DNA of 64,000 bases from Emcibacteraceae bacterium (lineage in GTDB: Bacteria > Pseudomonadota > Alphaproteobacteria > Sphingomonadales > Emcibacteraceae): assembly GCA_041396985.1 (NCBI GenBank), contig JAWKXO010000005.1, positions 270,154 to 334,153 on the forward strand, given 5' to 3'. The position numbers were made by a program, and so were the translations under genes. Of this stretch, positions 34,484 to 43,288 are shown one piece after another; position 1 is the stretch's first letter; each line of letters opens with the position of its first letter. Below the pieces are notes generated by a model, which saw only the letters and a list, made by a program, of their open reading frames with translations, had not been told where the DNA came from and searched no databases.

Positions 34484-36689
34484 CAGGATTTTCGCGGCGC
34501 TTGTCGTCACGACCGCACTTTGCGGCTGGGTTCCTTTGGCCTATTCAGATGAGGAACCGGTCACTGACAGTGCAATTGTTATTTATGACAAGGCCTATTT
34601 TGAAACTTTTTCGCCGGTTACCCTGCTTGATATGCTAAAAGCAGTGCCGGGCGTCCCTGAAATCCTTAATGCCAATGAAGAACAGATCAGGCAGGCGCGC
34701 AGAAGCGGTGGTGCCGCGCAGCGCGGTTTTGGCTCTGGCGGCGATCAGATTCTGATGGACGGCAAACGTCTTGCCGGTAAATCAAATAATATCACTGATA
34801 CCCTGACACGTTTTTCAGCATCACAGGTCGATCATATTGAACTGATCCGCGGGGCGGTAAGTGGACTTGACGTACAAAGTCAGGGACTGGTCGTCAATAT
34901 TGTTATGGCAGAAAGTGGTTCAACATCCACCACCTTCTGGCAGGTCAGAGGAGAATATACCGAATATAATAAATTTTACCCTGAATTTCTGGTTTCCCAC
35001 AGCGGGTCATTGGACAAGTTGGATTATACCTTTAGTTACGAACGAAAAAACAAGGATACCCATCTCGATATTGATGAGGAGTTTTTTGACCCGCAGGATA
35101 ATTACAAAGCCTTGCAGATTGTTAAGAGCGGCACGCGGAATTTCGCCCATTCCTTTAACAGTAACCTGGCTTACGAATTTGAGGATGGCGGCCGGTTGCG
35201 CTTAAACGGCCTTTTTGAACCCGGCGGTCAGGACGGTCTGGAAACCCGGGACAAAACCAGCGATACATTACGGCCACTCGCCTGGGTGACCACAAGGGAC
35301 AGTGACAAATGGGAAATTGGCGGTGATTATACGCGCCCCCTTGGCATGCTTGGCAATTTAAAATCATTATTCGTCATTAACCGAAATGCCGAAGATTATC
35401 TGGTTGACCGGTTTAAGGGGTCGGGTACAGAAAAATACGAATATACAAAGGACGACACTTCCCTTGACCAGCGGGAAAAAATATTCCGCGGCTCGATCAG
35501 TAAAGATATTACAAAAGAACAAAATCTGGAACTTGGTGGTGAAGCGGCCTTTAACAAATTCAACAAAACCTTTGACAGCTTTACCCGATCAAGCGCCGCC
35601 AGCAGTTATATGCTTTCAACCAGTGATAATGTAAAAATCAAAGAAAACCGTTACGAAATCTTTGCCGTTCACAGTTTTAATATTTCACCAGAAATGGTTC
35701 TGCAAAGCTCACTCACAACTGAATTTTCAAAAATTGTTGCCGATAATATTCTGGTTGGCGGCGCTATTGACCGGCGGGATACCAGCTTTACCTATCTTAA
35801 GCCGCGCTTTAATTTCCGCTATGACGTGACAAACCTTGATCAGATCCGTCTACTGGTTGAAAAAAAGGTAAGCCAGCTTGATTTTAATAATTTTGTCACC
35901 CGCTTTGATCAGATGGAACAGATTTTCAAACCAGGAAACACAAAAATCCGCCCTGAGCAGACCTGGGATTTTTCATTTACCTATGAGCACCGTCTGCCTG
36001 ATGATGGCGGCTCACTGGAAGCGGAAATTTTCTACCGAAAATATACCGATCATATTTCGGCCGTTGATTTCACAAACTATGTTGATTTTAATCATAATCC
36101 CATTACGGCAGATGAATTTTTCACGCTTCCGCCTGATACGGCTTTACGTGATTATGTCGGGGATACCGGTGAGGGATATTCCGCAAAACAGGGTAATATT
36201 CCTAAAGCCAGATCATTCGGTGCCAAGATAAAATCAAATCTGCGTCTTGGCTTTATCGGCCTGCCCAATGCCACTTTCAGCGTTAATTACACAGTCGAAA
36301 AACGAAAAACCACAGACCAGTTTACCGGGCTTGAACGCAGCTTCCACCTTCTGCCGGATCAGACATGGGCCGTTAATTTCCGCCACGATATACCGGACTA
36401 TCAGTTTACCTATGGTCTGGAACTCACATCCCGAAGTGATTACAAACGATATTATATCAATTATTTCTGGCCGAACAGCCCGGCGGCCAGTTACAAGGTT
36501 TTTGCTGAAAAAACCGTGTTTAATGATTATAAAATCCGTCTTGAAGCAGAAGGCTTAAGGCATTCGCGCGGAACATCCACCGTCTTTTATTATTATGACC
36601 ATATCCGTTTTGATGATCTCTATGAACGAAAGGTCCAGCACTGGAAACGGCTGACCCAGCTACGCTTTTCCATTCAGGGCACTTTTTAA
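34476..36689 (+). CDS. TonB-dependent receptor coupled to the exported amidase
   Basis: The 737-residue outer-membrane receptor has a signal peptide (ALVVTTALCGWVPLAYS), a plug domain (TLLDMLKAVPGVPEIL, GGAAQRGFGSGGDQILMDGK, IELIRGAVSGLDVQSQG) and a barrel ending in LRFSIQGTF. The plug keeps the D-x-L-K-x-V-P-G-V block of TonB plugs; no strong TonB box is obvious. Start ATG 34476 overlaps the amidase stop (ATGAATAA), indicating translational coupling and a shared substrate pathway: uptake of a compound that the periplasmic amidase then cleaves. The TTG two codons earlier is less likely. Confidence 0.87.
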   Translation: MNNRIFAALVVTTALCGWVPLAYSDEEPVTDSAIVIYDKAYFETFSPVTLLDMLKAVPGVPEILNANEEQIRQARRSGGAAQRGFGSGGDQILMDGKRLAGKSNNITDTLTRFSASQVDHIELIRGAVSGLDVQSQGLVVNIVMAESGSTSTTFWQVRGEYTEYNKFYPEFLVSHSGSLDKLDYTFSYERKNKDTHLDIDEEFFDPQDNYKALQIVKSGTRNFAHSFNSNLAYEFEDGGRLRLNGLFEPGGQDGLETRDKTSDTLRPLAWVTTRDSDKWEIGGDYTRPLGMLGNLKSLFVINRNAEDYLVDRFKGSGTEKYEYTKDDTSLDQREKIFRGSISKDITKEQNLELGGEAAFNKFNKTFDSFTRSSAASSYMLSTSDNVKIKENRYEIFAVHSFNISPEMVLQSSLTTEFSKIVADNILVGGAIDRRDTSFTYLKPRFNFRYDVTNLDQIRLLVEKKVSQLDFNNFVTRFDQMEQIFKPGNTKIRPEQTWDFSFTYEHRLPDDGGSLEAEIFYRKYTDHISAVDFTNYVDFNHNPITADEFFTLPPDTALRDYVGDTGEGYSAKQGNIPKARSFGAKIKSNLRLGFIGLPNATFSVNYTVEKRKTTDQFTGLERSFHLLPDQTWAVNFRHDIPDYQFTYGLELTSRSDYKRYYINYFWPNSPAASYKVFAEKTVFNDYKIRLEAEGLRHSRGTSTVFYYYDHIRFDDLYERKVQHWKRLTQLRFSIQGTF

Positions 36690-36782
36690 GAAGGAACCTT
36701 TGCCATCCGGGCATATGACAATTCCATTAACCTTCTTTTTTAAAAATAATAAACACTCAATACCAGCCAATTCTGAAATGCA

Positions 36783-37352
36783 CTATGTAGCCGCTTCAAA
36801 TACGGCTTTTTCCCGTAACCAGGCTATAATACCGCATGGGATGGTCGCTAGAGCAAGCCCAAACAATATAGAAAAGATAAGTGCCAAAAAATACTTTCCC
36901 CCGGTATGGCTTTGGTCAACATAATAAATGCCAAATATAATCCCAATAACGAAATAAATGACCTTTGGATACATCATTTTTTTGAAGCCATTGTATCTAA
37001 AAGTTTGGTTTGTGGTATGGTTCTCGACCTGGAACCAGAGATTGTCTCCCAATCGCCAAAGAGTCAGTTTATGCCCTTCCCGACATCCCACAACCAAATC
37101 TACGAGTTCAATTGCATGTTCCGCCCCGTTATCTTCCCTCAAATAAATTGTCTGGTACCGTGTCGTTTTGGATTCAATTTTTCCCTGAACAGGGGCGGTT
37201 GTACCATAAGTTGAATTGGTTCCTCCGCCATAAATTTTCCCACTGACTTCCGTTTCACTACGGGTATTCTCGCTGAGAACGGTTCCGGAAAGCTTGTATA
37301 TGGCAAAGCTATAAAATAATTTCTTTCCTTCGTGAATTTTTTGAATAGACAT
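36783..37352 (-). CDS. Unknown protein with two C-terminal membrane helices
   Basis: The 189-residue product is not recognised. The first 125 residues are soluble and probably beta-rich, with a central Gly/Thr/Ser stretch (VSGKIYGGGTNSTYGTT), then two membrane helices (VIYFVIGIIFGIYYV and FLALIFSILFGLALATIPCG). GGAAG lies seven bases before the ATG. It is convergent with the TonB receptor and not in an operon. The arrangement resembles small membrane-anchored proteins of unclear role. Confidence 0.7.
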   Translation of the reverse strand: MSIQKIHEGKKLFYSFAIYKLSGTVLSENTRSETEVSGKIYGGGTNSTYGTTAPVQGKIESKTTRYQTIYLREDNGAEHAIELVDLVVGCREGHKLTLWRLGDNLWFQVENHTTNQTFRYNGFKKMMYPKVIYFVIGIIFGIYYVDQSHTGGKYFLALIFSILFGLALATIPCGIIAWLREKAVFEAAT

Positions 37353-37574
37353 CTGATCACTTCCTATATTGTTGATGTAACATTTAGAGTAACGAATACA
37401 TTAAATCTGTAATAACTAATTAGGAACTATCTGTAACAACATTGCACTTTATGGTTTAAAGTGTCAACTTTCATTACGATAGATTTTGCAAATGCAATTT
37501 TGAATGAAAGTGGGTATAGTTTTGCAGAAAGAGGCAATATTAAATCTGCCCTTAATAAATTTAAAAGGTGATCC

Positions 37575-38615
37575 ATGAAACAATTGGCCGTTTTTAAAAA
37601 TCCTGCATTGTTTATGAAACTGCTGTTTTTTGTGATGGCCGCCAGCTTAATTTTTGTAACAACCGCCTGTTCGCAGGCAGAAAATAAGGATACGAAGGCG
37701 CAGCTTAACACGGATTATCACGTTCATATTCAGTCACCGGAAATGGGTACAATTCTCGCCGGTTACTGCGGTAAAATGCTAGAGTGCGACCCTGAAACGC
37801 TCTCCCGCGGCTCAAGCGCAGATGATCTGCTACTTCACTTAAAAAATTCCCGCATCAACCGGGTTGTTATCATGTCCACGGCTTATCAGGCCGCTATGCC
37901 CGAATTTAATCTTTCCGCTAATCAGCAGAAACAGCTGACCCGGCGGGAAAATGACTATATTGCCGGTCAGATTTCACAGTCCGAAAAGCTGCTTGGTTTT
38001 TTTAGCGTAAATCCCCTTTCCTCCTTTGCTGTAGAAGAAAGTCAGTATTGGATAAAAAGGGGTGAGCTTTCCGGCTTAAAACTGCATTTTGCCAATTCAG
38101 CTGTTGATCTTCATAACCCGGAACATATTGAAAAAATACAAGAATTACTGGACGCCGTTGATAACGACAGAATGACAATTCTGATCCACTTAAGAACAAG
38201 AAATCCTGACTATGGCCCCAGTGAAGCAGAAATATTTTTTAAGAACCTGATGCCGCATATTAAAAATGCCCGTGTGATCATTGCTCATGCCGGGGGCTGG
38301 GGTGGCTATGATGATGCCACACATGCGACATTGCAAAAATTTATTGAAATCATTAATAATAATAGGCAGATCAGCGACAGAATATATTTAGGGGTCGGCG
38401 CCATCATAATGCCGTCCCTGGCGGATGACAGAAAAACATTATTTGTAAAAACGTTTCGTACCCTAAATATTAAAAACTGGCTGTTTGGCAGTGACTGGTT
38501 CCCCGGAAGCAACGAAATCGGCTATGATCTTTATTTGGCAGAATTAAAAAAAGCCGGGTTGACCGATGCCGAAATTACAGAATTGATCGGCAATAGACTG
38601 CCATTTGTTCAATAA
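37575..38615 (+). CDS. Amidohydrolase family lipoprotein
   Basis: The 346-residue protein has a long hydrophobic leader ending VTTAC-S, which could be a lipoprotein signal, then an amidohydrolase-2 type TIM barrel: TDYHVHIQSP (metal His pair), GLKLHFANSAVDLHNP, ILIHLRTRN, VIIAHAGGWGG and FGSDWFPGS (metal Asp). This pattern supports a metal-dependent hydrolase or decarboxylase on the periplasmic side of the membrane. AAGGTG lies before the ATG. DUF1428 follows 27 bp later on the same strand. The substrate is unknown; the lipobox is imperfect, so a simple anchor is possible. Confidence 0.8.
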   Translation: MKQLAVFKNPALFMKLLFFVMAASLIFVTTACSQAENKDTKAQLNTDYHVHIQSPEMGTILAGYCGKMLECDPETLSRGSSADDLLLHLKNSRINRVVIMSTAYQAAMPEFNLSANQQKQLTRRENDYIAGQISQSEKLLGFFSVNPLSSFAVEESQYWIKRGELSGLKLHFANSAVDLHNPEHIEKIQELLDAVDNDRMTILIHLRTRNPDYGPSEAEIFFKNLMPHIKNARVIIAHAGGWGGYDDATHATLQKFIEIINNNRQISDRIYLGVGAIIMPSLADDRKTLFVKTFRTLNIKNWLFGSDWFPGSNEIGYDLYLAELKKAGLTDAEITELIGNRLPFVQ

Positions 38616-38642
38616 TGAGTTTTTTGAAAACTGGAGGGTTAT

Positions 38643-38996
38643 ATGAAATATATTGATGGATTTTTAATTCCTGTGCCTAATGACCGTAAGGGTGACTATC
38701 TTGCCCTTGCTGAAAAGATTGCCGAAATTTATATAAAGCGCGGCGCTCTTTCCATTCATGAATGCTGGGGCAATGATGTCCCGGATGGAAAACTGACTTC
38801 CATGACCAAGGCCGTCTTGAAGGAAGAAGGTGAGACAGTTGTCTTTTCATGGGTCGTATGGCCGGATAAGGAAACCCGTGATAGGATACATAATCAAATT
38901 GTCGAAGATATGCATAACGAAATGGCCGATACCCCCATACCGTTTGACGGAAAACGGATGATTTTCGGCGGCTTTGATATGATACTGGATAAGTAG
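38643..38996 (+). CDS. DUF1428 family protein (YbaA-like)
   Basis: The 117-residue protein matches DUF1428: MKYIDGFLIPVPNDRKGDYL, IHECWGNDVPDGKLTSM, FSWVVWPDKETRD and FDGKRMIFGGFDMI. Members adopt a dimeric alpha-beta barrel-like fold and have no known activity. GGAGG precedes the start. It lies between the amidohydrolase lipoprotein and the oxygenase-like gene on the same strand, but the 123-bp gap after it argues against one operon with the next gene. Confidence 0.9.
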   Translation: MKYIDGFLIPVPNDRKGDYLALAEKIAEIYIKRGALSIHECWGNDVPDGKLTSMTKAVLKEEGETVVFSWVVWPDKETRDRIHNQIVEDMHNEMADTPIPFDGKRMIFGGFDMILDK

Positions 38997-39119
38997 ATTA
39001 ACCATCGGAAATTTTCCTTAACTTTCATTTTCCATCTGGTAATTGCAAAGTACAAGGCCATAAGATAGAGTGGTCGGCAGCTTATAGAAGCATAAAGATA
39101 AAAATAAGGAATGATATAA

Positions 39120-39656
39120 ATGGATGCTGTTTCTTTCCGGCTTTTCCCGGTCATGGTTCATAAAGTGAAGACAAAAGGGTGGGAAAATTACAAAAGCTAT
39201 TTAATGGACATGATTGATAATGAACAAAGACCGGAATATCGTCCGTCCGAAGGCTTTTATACCGATTATGGCCGCCCGCAGCCATGGCGCGAAAAAATCT
39301 GGAGCGAATTTCTTGAACCGCAGGTAAGGGAATTTATGGATTTAACCGGCACCAAGTTACAGGATATCTGGGCCCAGCAATATATTAATCTTGCCGATCA
39401 TTCGGCCCACCAGCATCAGCCCGTTGGCTATAGCCTTGTTTTTTATGCCTCATATGACCCGGAGGTTCACACGGCCACCATGCTGTTCCGCCCCTATCTT
39501 GACCCCAATGATGTGATGAATACGAACGCGCTTTATACCCCCCAGGTCGAAGAAACCGATATCCTTATTTTTCCGTCATGGCTGCTCCATCAGGCCCCGC
39601 CCAGCAAAAGCATGGTGCCCAGAACCATTATAGCCTTCAATGTGGAACCAAAATAG
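39120..39656 (+). CDS. Putative 2-oxoglutarate/Fe(II) oxygenase-like protein
   Basis: The 178-residue protein resembles the putative 2OG-Fe(II) oxygenase family (2OG-FeII_Oxy_5). Expected features are the iron-ligand region ADHSAHQHQPVGYSLVFYAS, then ETDILIFPSWLLHQAPPSKS with the second histidine and MVPRTIIAFNVEP with the conserved arginine that usually holds 2-oxoglutarate. AAGGA lies nine bases before the ATG. The substrate is unknown; members may hydroxylate peptides or small molecules. The call is by motif only. Confidence 0.7.
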   Translation: MDAVSFRLFPVMVHKVKTKGWENYKSYLMDMIDNEQRPEYRPSEGFYTDYGRPQPWREKIWSEFLEPQVREFMDLTGTKLQDIWAQQYINLADHSAHQHQPVGYSLVFYASYDPEVHTATMLFRPYLDPNDVMNTNALYTPQVEETDILIFPSWLLHQAPPSKSMVPRTIIAFNVEPK

Positions 39657-39683
39657 TTAAGCCGGCTCATCCGATTATAATAG

Positions 39684-40307
39684 TTATCTTTCTTTTAATG
39701 TGCGGGTTGCTTTTAAATTAAGTGAAAATTCAATGGCTTTATTTTCACCCGGTATAATGGTGATTTCACGGTCATATGTTTCCGGTTTTTCACTTAGATC
39801 AGGATGCCAAACCGAAACCTTGTAAGTTCCCGGTTCGATGCCTGTTAATTCTGATTTTCCGGTATCATCGGTTTTGACAAAATTATCAGTTTCCAGCACA
39901 TAAATATAGCCAAGCATATTATCATGAATATTACAGCCAAGAGTAATAACACCGGGCTTATCAAAATTGACAACCACCTGATCCTCGCCGCCATAAAGCT
40001 GGACTTCAAATCTCTTTGCTTTTGAAAAAGAATAAATCATATGTCTGAAATTATCTTTATTAGGAAAATCAACGCTGCTTCCTAGTCTTATTGGAAGAAC
40101 ATGAGGAACAAATTCCTGCCCCTGCTGAACCATAACCGGTTTTTCAATAGCCTTCGGTTGGGTATTTTTTGATTTATCGTCTGAGTAAAAACTTACTACA
40201 GCATTACTGACTGGTCCCCCGGTTTTGTCCAGAATATTAATTCAAACTGTTTCTGAAAAGGCATTAACAGGCAAAATTAATAAAAGCAAAAGGAAAAATT
40301 TTTTCAT
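39684..40307 (-). pseudogene. Cupredoxin-like exported protein gene, interrupted by in-frame TGA
   Basis: Reading from ATG 40307 gives a good signal peptide (MKKFFLLLLLILPVNAFS), but codon 22 (40242-40244) is TGA. The same frame then continues without another stop for 185 codons: a beta-rich segment (INILDKTGGPVSNAVVSFY), a cupredoxin domain with type I copper ligands (His in FRHMIYSF; Cys, His, Met in LGCNIHDNMLGYIYV) and a carboxypeptidase-regulatory-like tail (LTGIEPGTYKVSVWHPDL). Intact relatives are labelled methylamine-utilisation or plastocyanin-like. A restart at ATG 40133 would have no signal peptide, so the product is probably lost. A sequencing error is the other explanation. Confidence 0.75.
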
Positions 40308-40400
40308 ATTATTCTCTGGTTTAGAATTATTTAAGGTCTTTAAATTAAAAGACAACCTAGGGGGTAATGCTTAATTTAAGTTTAACCAAAGGATTAAAAA

Positions 40401-41336
40401 TTGTTTTTTAAATTTGTTCGTAATCCTGCTGATGTTTTACATGTAGGGGGGTTAAGACTAGCAGCACTATTACCAAAAATTCCAATCTTCGTTTTAATAA
40501 TATCATTTCAATACCAACCGGCAACAGCTGATAGTTTATTTAATCAAGGCAAGCTTATTGCAACAGGTGGCGTAACACAGGTAGAAGGAACTGGCGGTTC
40601 CGGCCTAACCAATTGGGCTTTGATTACAGGCTACGGAACTGATAAGGGTATTGGGGTTAATGCTCATCATACTGTCACATTGTTAAATGATTTTACTTTT
40701 AACTCATCGGGTATTGCAGTTGGTCTTTATGACCGTGTTGAACTCAGTTATTCGCATCAGTGGTTTGATACCCGTGATGCTGGCGCAAGGCTGGGGATCG
40801 GTGAAAGCTTCACATTTGATCAGGATATAATCGGCGCAAAAATACGCCTTTTCGGCAATGCCGTTTATGATCAGGATAGTTTGATACCACAAATTTCTGT
40901 TGGGGCAAATTATAAGAGAAACGGTGATCAGGCCCTTGTTCGTGCACTAGGAGCAAGAAATGATGAAAGTTATGATCTTTATATTTCTGCAACGAAAATA
41001 ATTCTGGACCAAAGCCTTATTTTAAATGCTACGGCAAGATATACAGAAGCAAACCAGTTTGGCTTATTGGGTTATGGCAGTTTAACATCCGGTCATACAC
41101 TTCAGACGGAAGTCTCCCTTAGCTATCTATTTACGCCAAACATTGTCGCAGGTGTTGATTTCAGATCAAAGCCCGATAATCTCGCCTTTGCCAAAGAACA
41201 GGACGCAATGGCAGCTTATCTGGCTTATTTTTTCAACAAAAACCTATCCGTTACAGTAGCTGGAGTTGATCTTGGCGAAATTGCGCTTCAAGGAAGACAG
41301 AGAGGCTTTTATCTATCATTACAGGCAGGGTTCTAA
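40401..41336 (+). CDS. DUF3034 family outer-membrane beta-barrel protein
   Basis: The 311-residue product has a signal-like N terminus (IPIFVLIISFQYQPATA|DS) and a DUF3034 pattern: GKLIATGGVTQVEGTGGSGL, TNWALITGYGTDKGIG, LYDRVELSYSHQWFDT, then repeating amphipathic strands ending LSLQAGF, with a terminal Phe typical of outer-membrane barrels. The start is TTG at 40401 with AAGGA eight bases upstream; no better ATG is in frame. It overlaps nothing, and the truncated haemoglobin gene starts one base after its stop. It is divergent from the broken cupredoxin gene across 93 bp. Confidence 0.85.
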   Translation: MFFKFVRNPADVLHVGGLRLAALLPKIPIFVLIISFQYQPATADSLFNQGKLIATGGVTQVEGTGGSGLTNWALITGYGTDKGIGVNAHHTVTLLNDFTFNSSGIAVGLYDRVELSYSHQWFDTRDAGARLGIGESFTFDQDIIGAKIRLFGNAVYDQDSLIPQISVGANYKRNGDQALVRALGARNDESYDLYISATKIILDQSLILNATARYTEANQFGLLGYGSLTSGHTLQTEVSLSYLFTPNIVAGVDFRSKPDNLAFAKEQDAMAAYLAYFFNKNLSVTVAGVDLGEIALQGRQRGFYLSLQAGF

Positions 41337-41337
41337 A

Positions 41338-41757
41338 ATGAAAAATCTAAAAATTATACTTATTACAGTAATTTGCTCATGTTTCGCGAGCAGCGTACAG
41401 GCGCAAACCTTATATGATAACATTGGCGGCAAGGAAACAATTCATAAAATCATGGCCAGAACATTGGCTTTATCACTGGACGATAAACGCATTGCTCATA
41501 CTCTGGAAAAGAGCGATATTGCAAGACTTACCCAACTGCTTACAGATCAGACGTGCGAGCTAACCGGCGGACCCTGTAAATATGATGGGCTGGATATGAA
41601 AAAAGCTCATGTGGGACTTGGGCTTACCACGGCTCATTTTAATGCACTTGTTGAACATCTTCAGCAGGCAATGAGCGAAGCCAATATTTCAAACCGAACC
41701 CAAAATAAATTATTGGCATTGATGGCCCCGATGCACCGTGATGTGGTTGAAAAATAA
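41338..41757 (+). CDS. Exported group 1 truncated haemoglobin
   Basis: The 139-residue protein has a signal peptide (IILITVICSCFASSVQA|QT) and a group 1 truncated globin fold: TLYDNIGGKETIHKIM, the DKRIAHTL region, CELTGGPCKYDGLDMKKAHVG with the proximal haem His, and NKLLALMAPMHRDVV at the end. Group 1 globins bind O2 or NO. Export to the periplasm is unusual for globins. ATG 41338 directly follows the barrel gene's stop, so the two genes are likely coupled; the frame from 41266 lies inside that gene. Haem is not covalently fixed by any CxxCH motif. Confidence 0.92.
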   Translation: MKNLKIILITVICSCFASSVQAQTLYDNIGGKETIHKIMARTLALSLDDKRIAHTLEKSDIARLTQLLTDQTCELTGGPCKYDGLDMKKAHVGLGLTTAHFNALVEHLQQAMSEANISNRTQNKLLALMAPMHRDVVEK

Positions 41758-41760
41758 TTG

Positions 41761-42630
41761 TTAATCCATACGGCAGATAATCTGGGCAACGGTCAGGCTA
41801 TCCCTTAGCTCACTGCCCACAGTGGCAAAGTCCCCGGGGTTTAGTTTGCTGATATCGACAGGGTTTTCCTCCCCCGGGACGCTTACCCGGTTTTGAATAA
41901 GCAGCTCATTAATATGATTGGGCAGCGATGAAAAGGACCGTCCCCGTCTGATTGACCCCGCCACATGAATACCGACCACCTTGCCGCTTTTATTTAAAAT
42001 CGGCCCGCCACTAATGCCACCAAGGCTTTCATCACTGTCGGGTACCCTGATTTTTTCGGCCCAGACATAAACCGTTTCCTTATAGCTTTCCGCCCCCACC
42101 GTTTTCATGGTGCGCCGGCCGATCAGTTTTGAATAAACTTCACCGGGTTCCCCGCGCGGAAACCCAAAATGAAAGCCGTCCTGGTTATAATCCGGCGCAC
42201 TGACATCAACCCCAAGCGCGGCATAGCCGCCATCGGTCTGGATTATGCTGACATCGGCCTGATCATGCTCAACCAATGCCTTAACCGCCAGTGGCCGTTT
42301 AAACGGGCGCGCCAGCATAAGCCGGTCGCAATTATGGGTGACATGACGGGCCGTCACCCAAAGCCCCCGATCATCAATGGAAAAAGCCGTGCCGCTATAT
42401 TGGGCACGGCGCATACGCGGTTCTTCCTCAATCACCAGTTCGGCGTCCCTCCCGTTGCCCGGGCCGATTTTCCCGACCCCTTCCGGTTTAATGGGGCTAA
42501 GCGGCGGGTAGGACGGTTCTTTTTTTACGATAACCGGGCGCTGCGGTGCGTTTTCCGGGTCTTTTGAAAGCTCCCCGATAATGACCACAATTGCCAGAAT
42601 AATAAATGCCGTTTTTGCCGAAATAGTCAT
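41761..42630 (-). CDS. Membrane-anchored trypsin-like serine protease
   Basis: The 289-residue protein has an N-terminal membrane anchor (AFIILAIVVIIGEL), a proline-rich linker to about residue 65, and a trypsin-fold domain with His in LWVTARHVTHNC, Asp in EHDQADVSIIQ and Ser in LGGISGGPILNKSGKVVGIH. These form a complete S1C-type triad, so it should be an active periplasmic protease. It lacks a PDZ domain and is shorter than DegP/DegS. Its stop lies 4 bp from the convergent haemoglobin gene. It is the last gene after the GST gene, 10 bp apart. Confidence 0.87.
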   Translation of the reverse strand: MTISAKTAFIILAIVVIIGELSKDPENAPQRPVIVKKEPSYPPLSPIKPEGVGKIGPGNGRDAELVIEEEPRMRRAQYSGTAFSIDDRGLWVTARHVTHNCDRLMLARPFKRPLAVKALVEHDQADVSIIQTDGGYAALGVDVSAPDYNQDGFHFGFPRGEPGEVYSKLIGRRTMKTVGAESYKETVYVWAEKIRVPDSDESLGGISGGPILNKSGKVVGIHVAGSIRRGRSFSSLPNHINELLIQNRVSVPGEENPVDISKLNPGDFATVGSELRDSLTVAQIICRMD

Positions 42631-42640
42631 ATGCCGCCGA

Positions 42641-43276
42641 TTAAAGTTTATACCCTTCGGGCAAATGTTTCATGGTGGCGGCGTATGATGGACGCGCCTT
42701 CATCCGCTCATACCAGGCGCAGATATTATTATAAGGCTTAATATCAAAACTGGTATATTCATTGGCCATCATCAACGCAAAGGCAATCGGATCAGCAATG
42801 GTAATTTCATCGCCACAAAGGAAATCATTTTCTTCCAACAACCGTTCAAGATAAGGCAGCTGTGCTTCTAAAAATCCGGCTGCTTCCTTGATAGCGGCGG
42901 GGTCAGGGTCCTTGTCATAAAAGGCTTTCATGACAATATCCTGAACGAAATAGACGGTGATCCAGCGACCGATATGATAGCCGATAAAATCAACGGTCTG
43001 GTCTATTTTTGCGGCTTCCAGCGGATCGGCGGAATAAAGCCTTTTACCCGAAATATTGGCCAGATAGCGGCACATATTATTGCTTTCAAATATCGGGTGG
43101 CCGTTATGTTCCATGGCCGGCACCTTGCCCAGCGGATGGACTTTTAAAAATTCCGGTAATTTATGCTCGCCCTTCTTAAAATCGAGGTTCACATACTCAT
43201 AATCAAGTCCAAGCTCCTCCGCTGTCATCACCACTTTAACCGCGTTATAGGTTTTGCCGCCGTATATTTTTAACAT
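42641..43276 (-). CDS. Glutathione S-transferase family protein
   Basis: The 211-residue protein has the thioredoxin-like N-terminal domain (MLKIYGGKTYNAVKVVMTAE, FLKVHPLGKVPAMEHNG with the cis-Pro, IFESNNMCRYLA) and an all-helical C-terminal domain with the N-capping motif region FLCGDEITIADPIAF. These mark a cytosolic GST; the substrate is not predictable. The catalytic residue near the start may be Tyr5 or Thr9. It lies 12 bp after the DUF350 gene and before the protease gene, all on the same strand. Confidence 0.92.
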   Translation of the reverse strand: MLKIYGGKTYNAVKVVMTAEELGLDYEYVNLDFKKGEHKLPEFLKVHPLGKVPAMEHNGHPIFESNNMCRYLANISGKRLYSADPLEAAKIDQTVDFIGYHIGRWITVYFVQDIVMKAFYDKDPDPAAIKEAAGFLEAQLPYLERLLEENDFLCGDEITIADPIAFALMMANEYTSFDIKPYNNICAWYERMKARPSYAATMKHLPEGYKL

Positions 43277-43288
43277 TAAATTATGCTC

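Noticed and set aside
40242..40244. In-frame TGA as a possible selenocysteine codon
   Set aside because: It lies right after a signal peptide at a position with no known Cys/Sec role, no SECIS-like hairpin follows closely, and no selenocysteine genes are seen. A nonsense mutation or read error is simpler.
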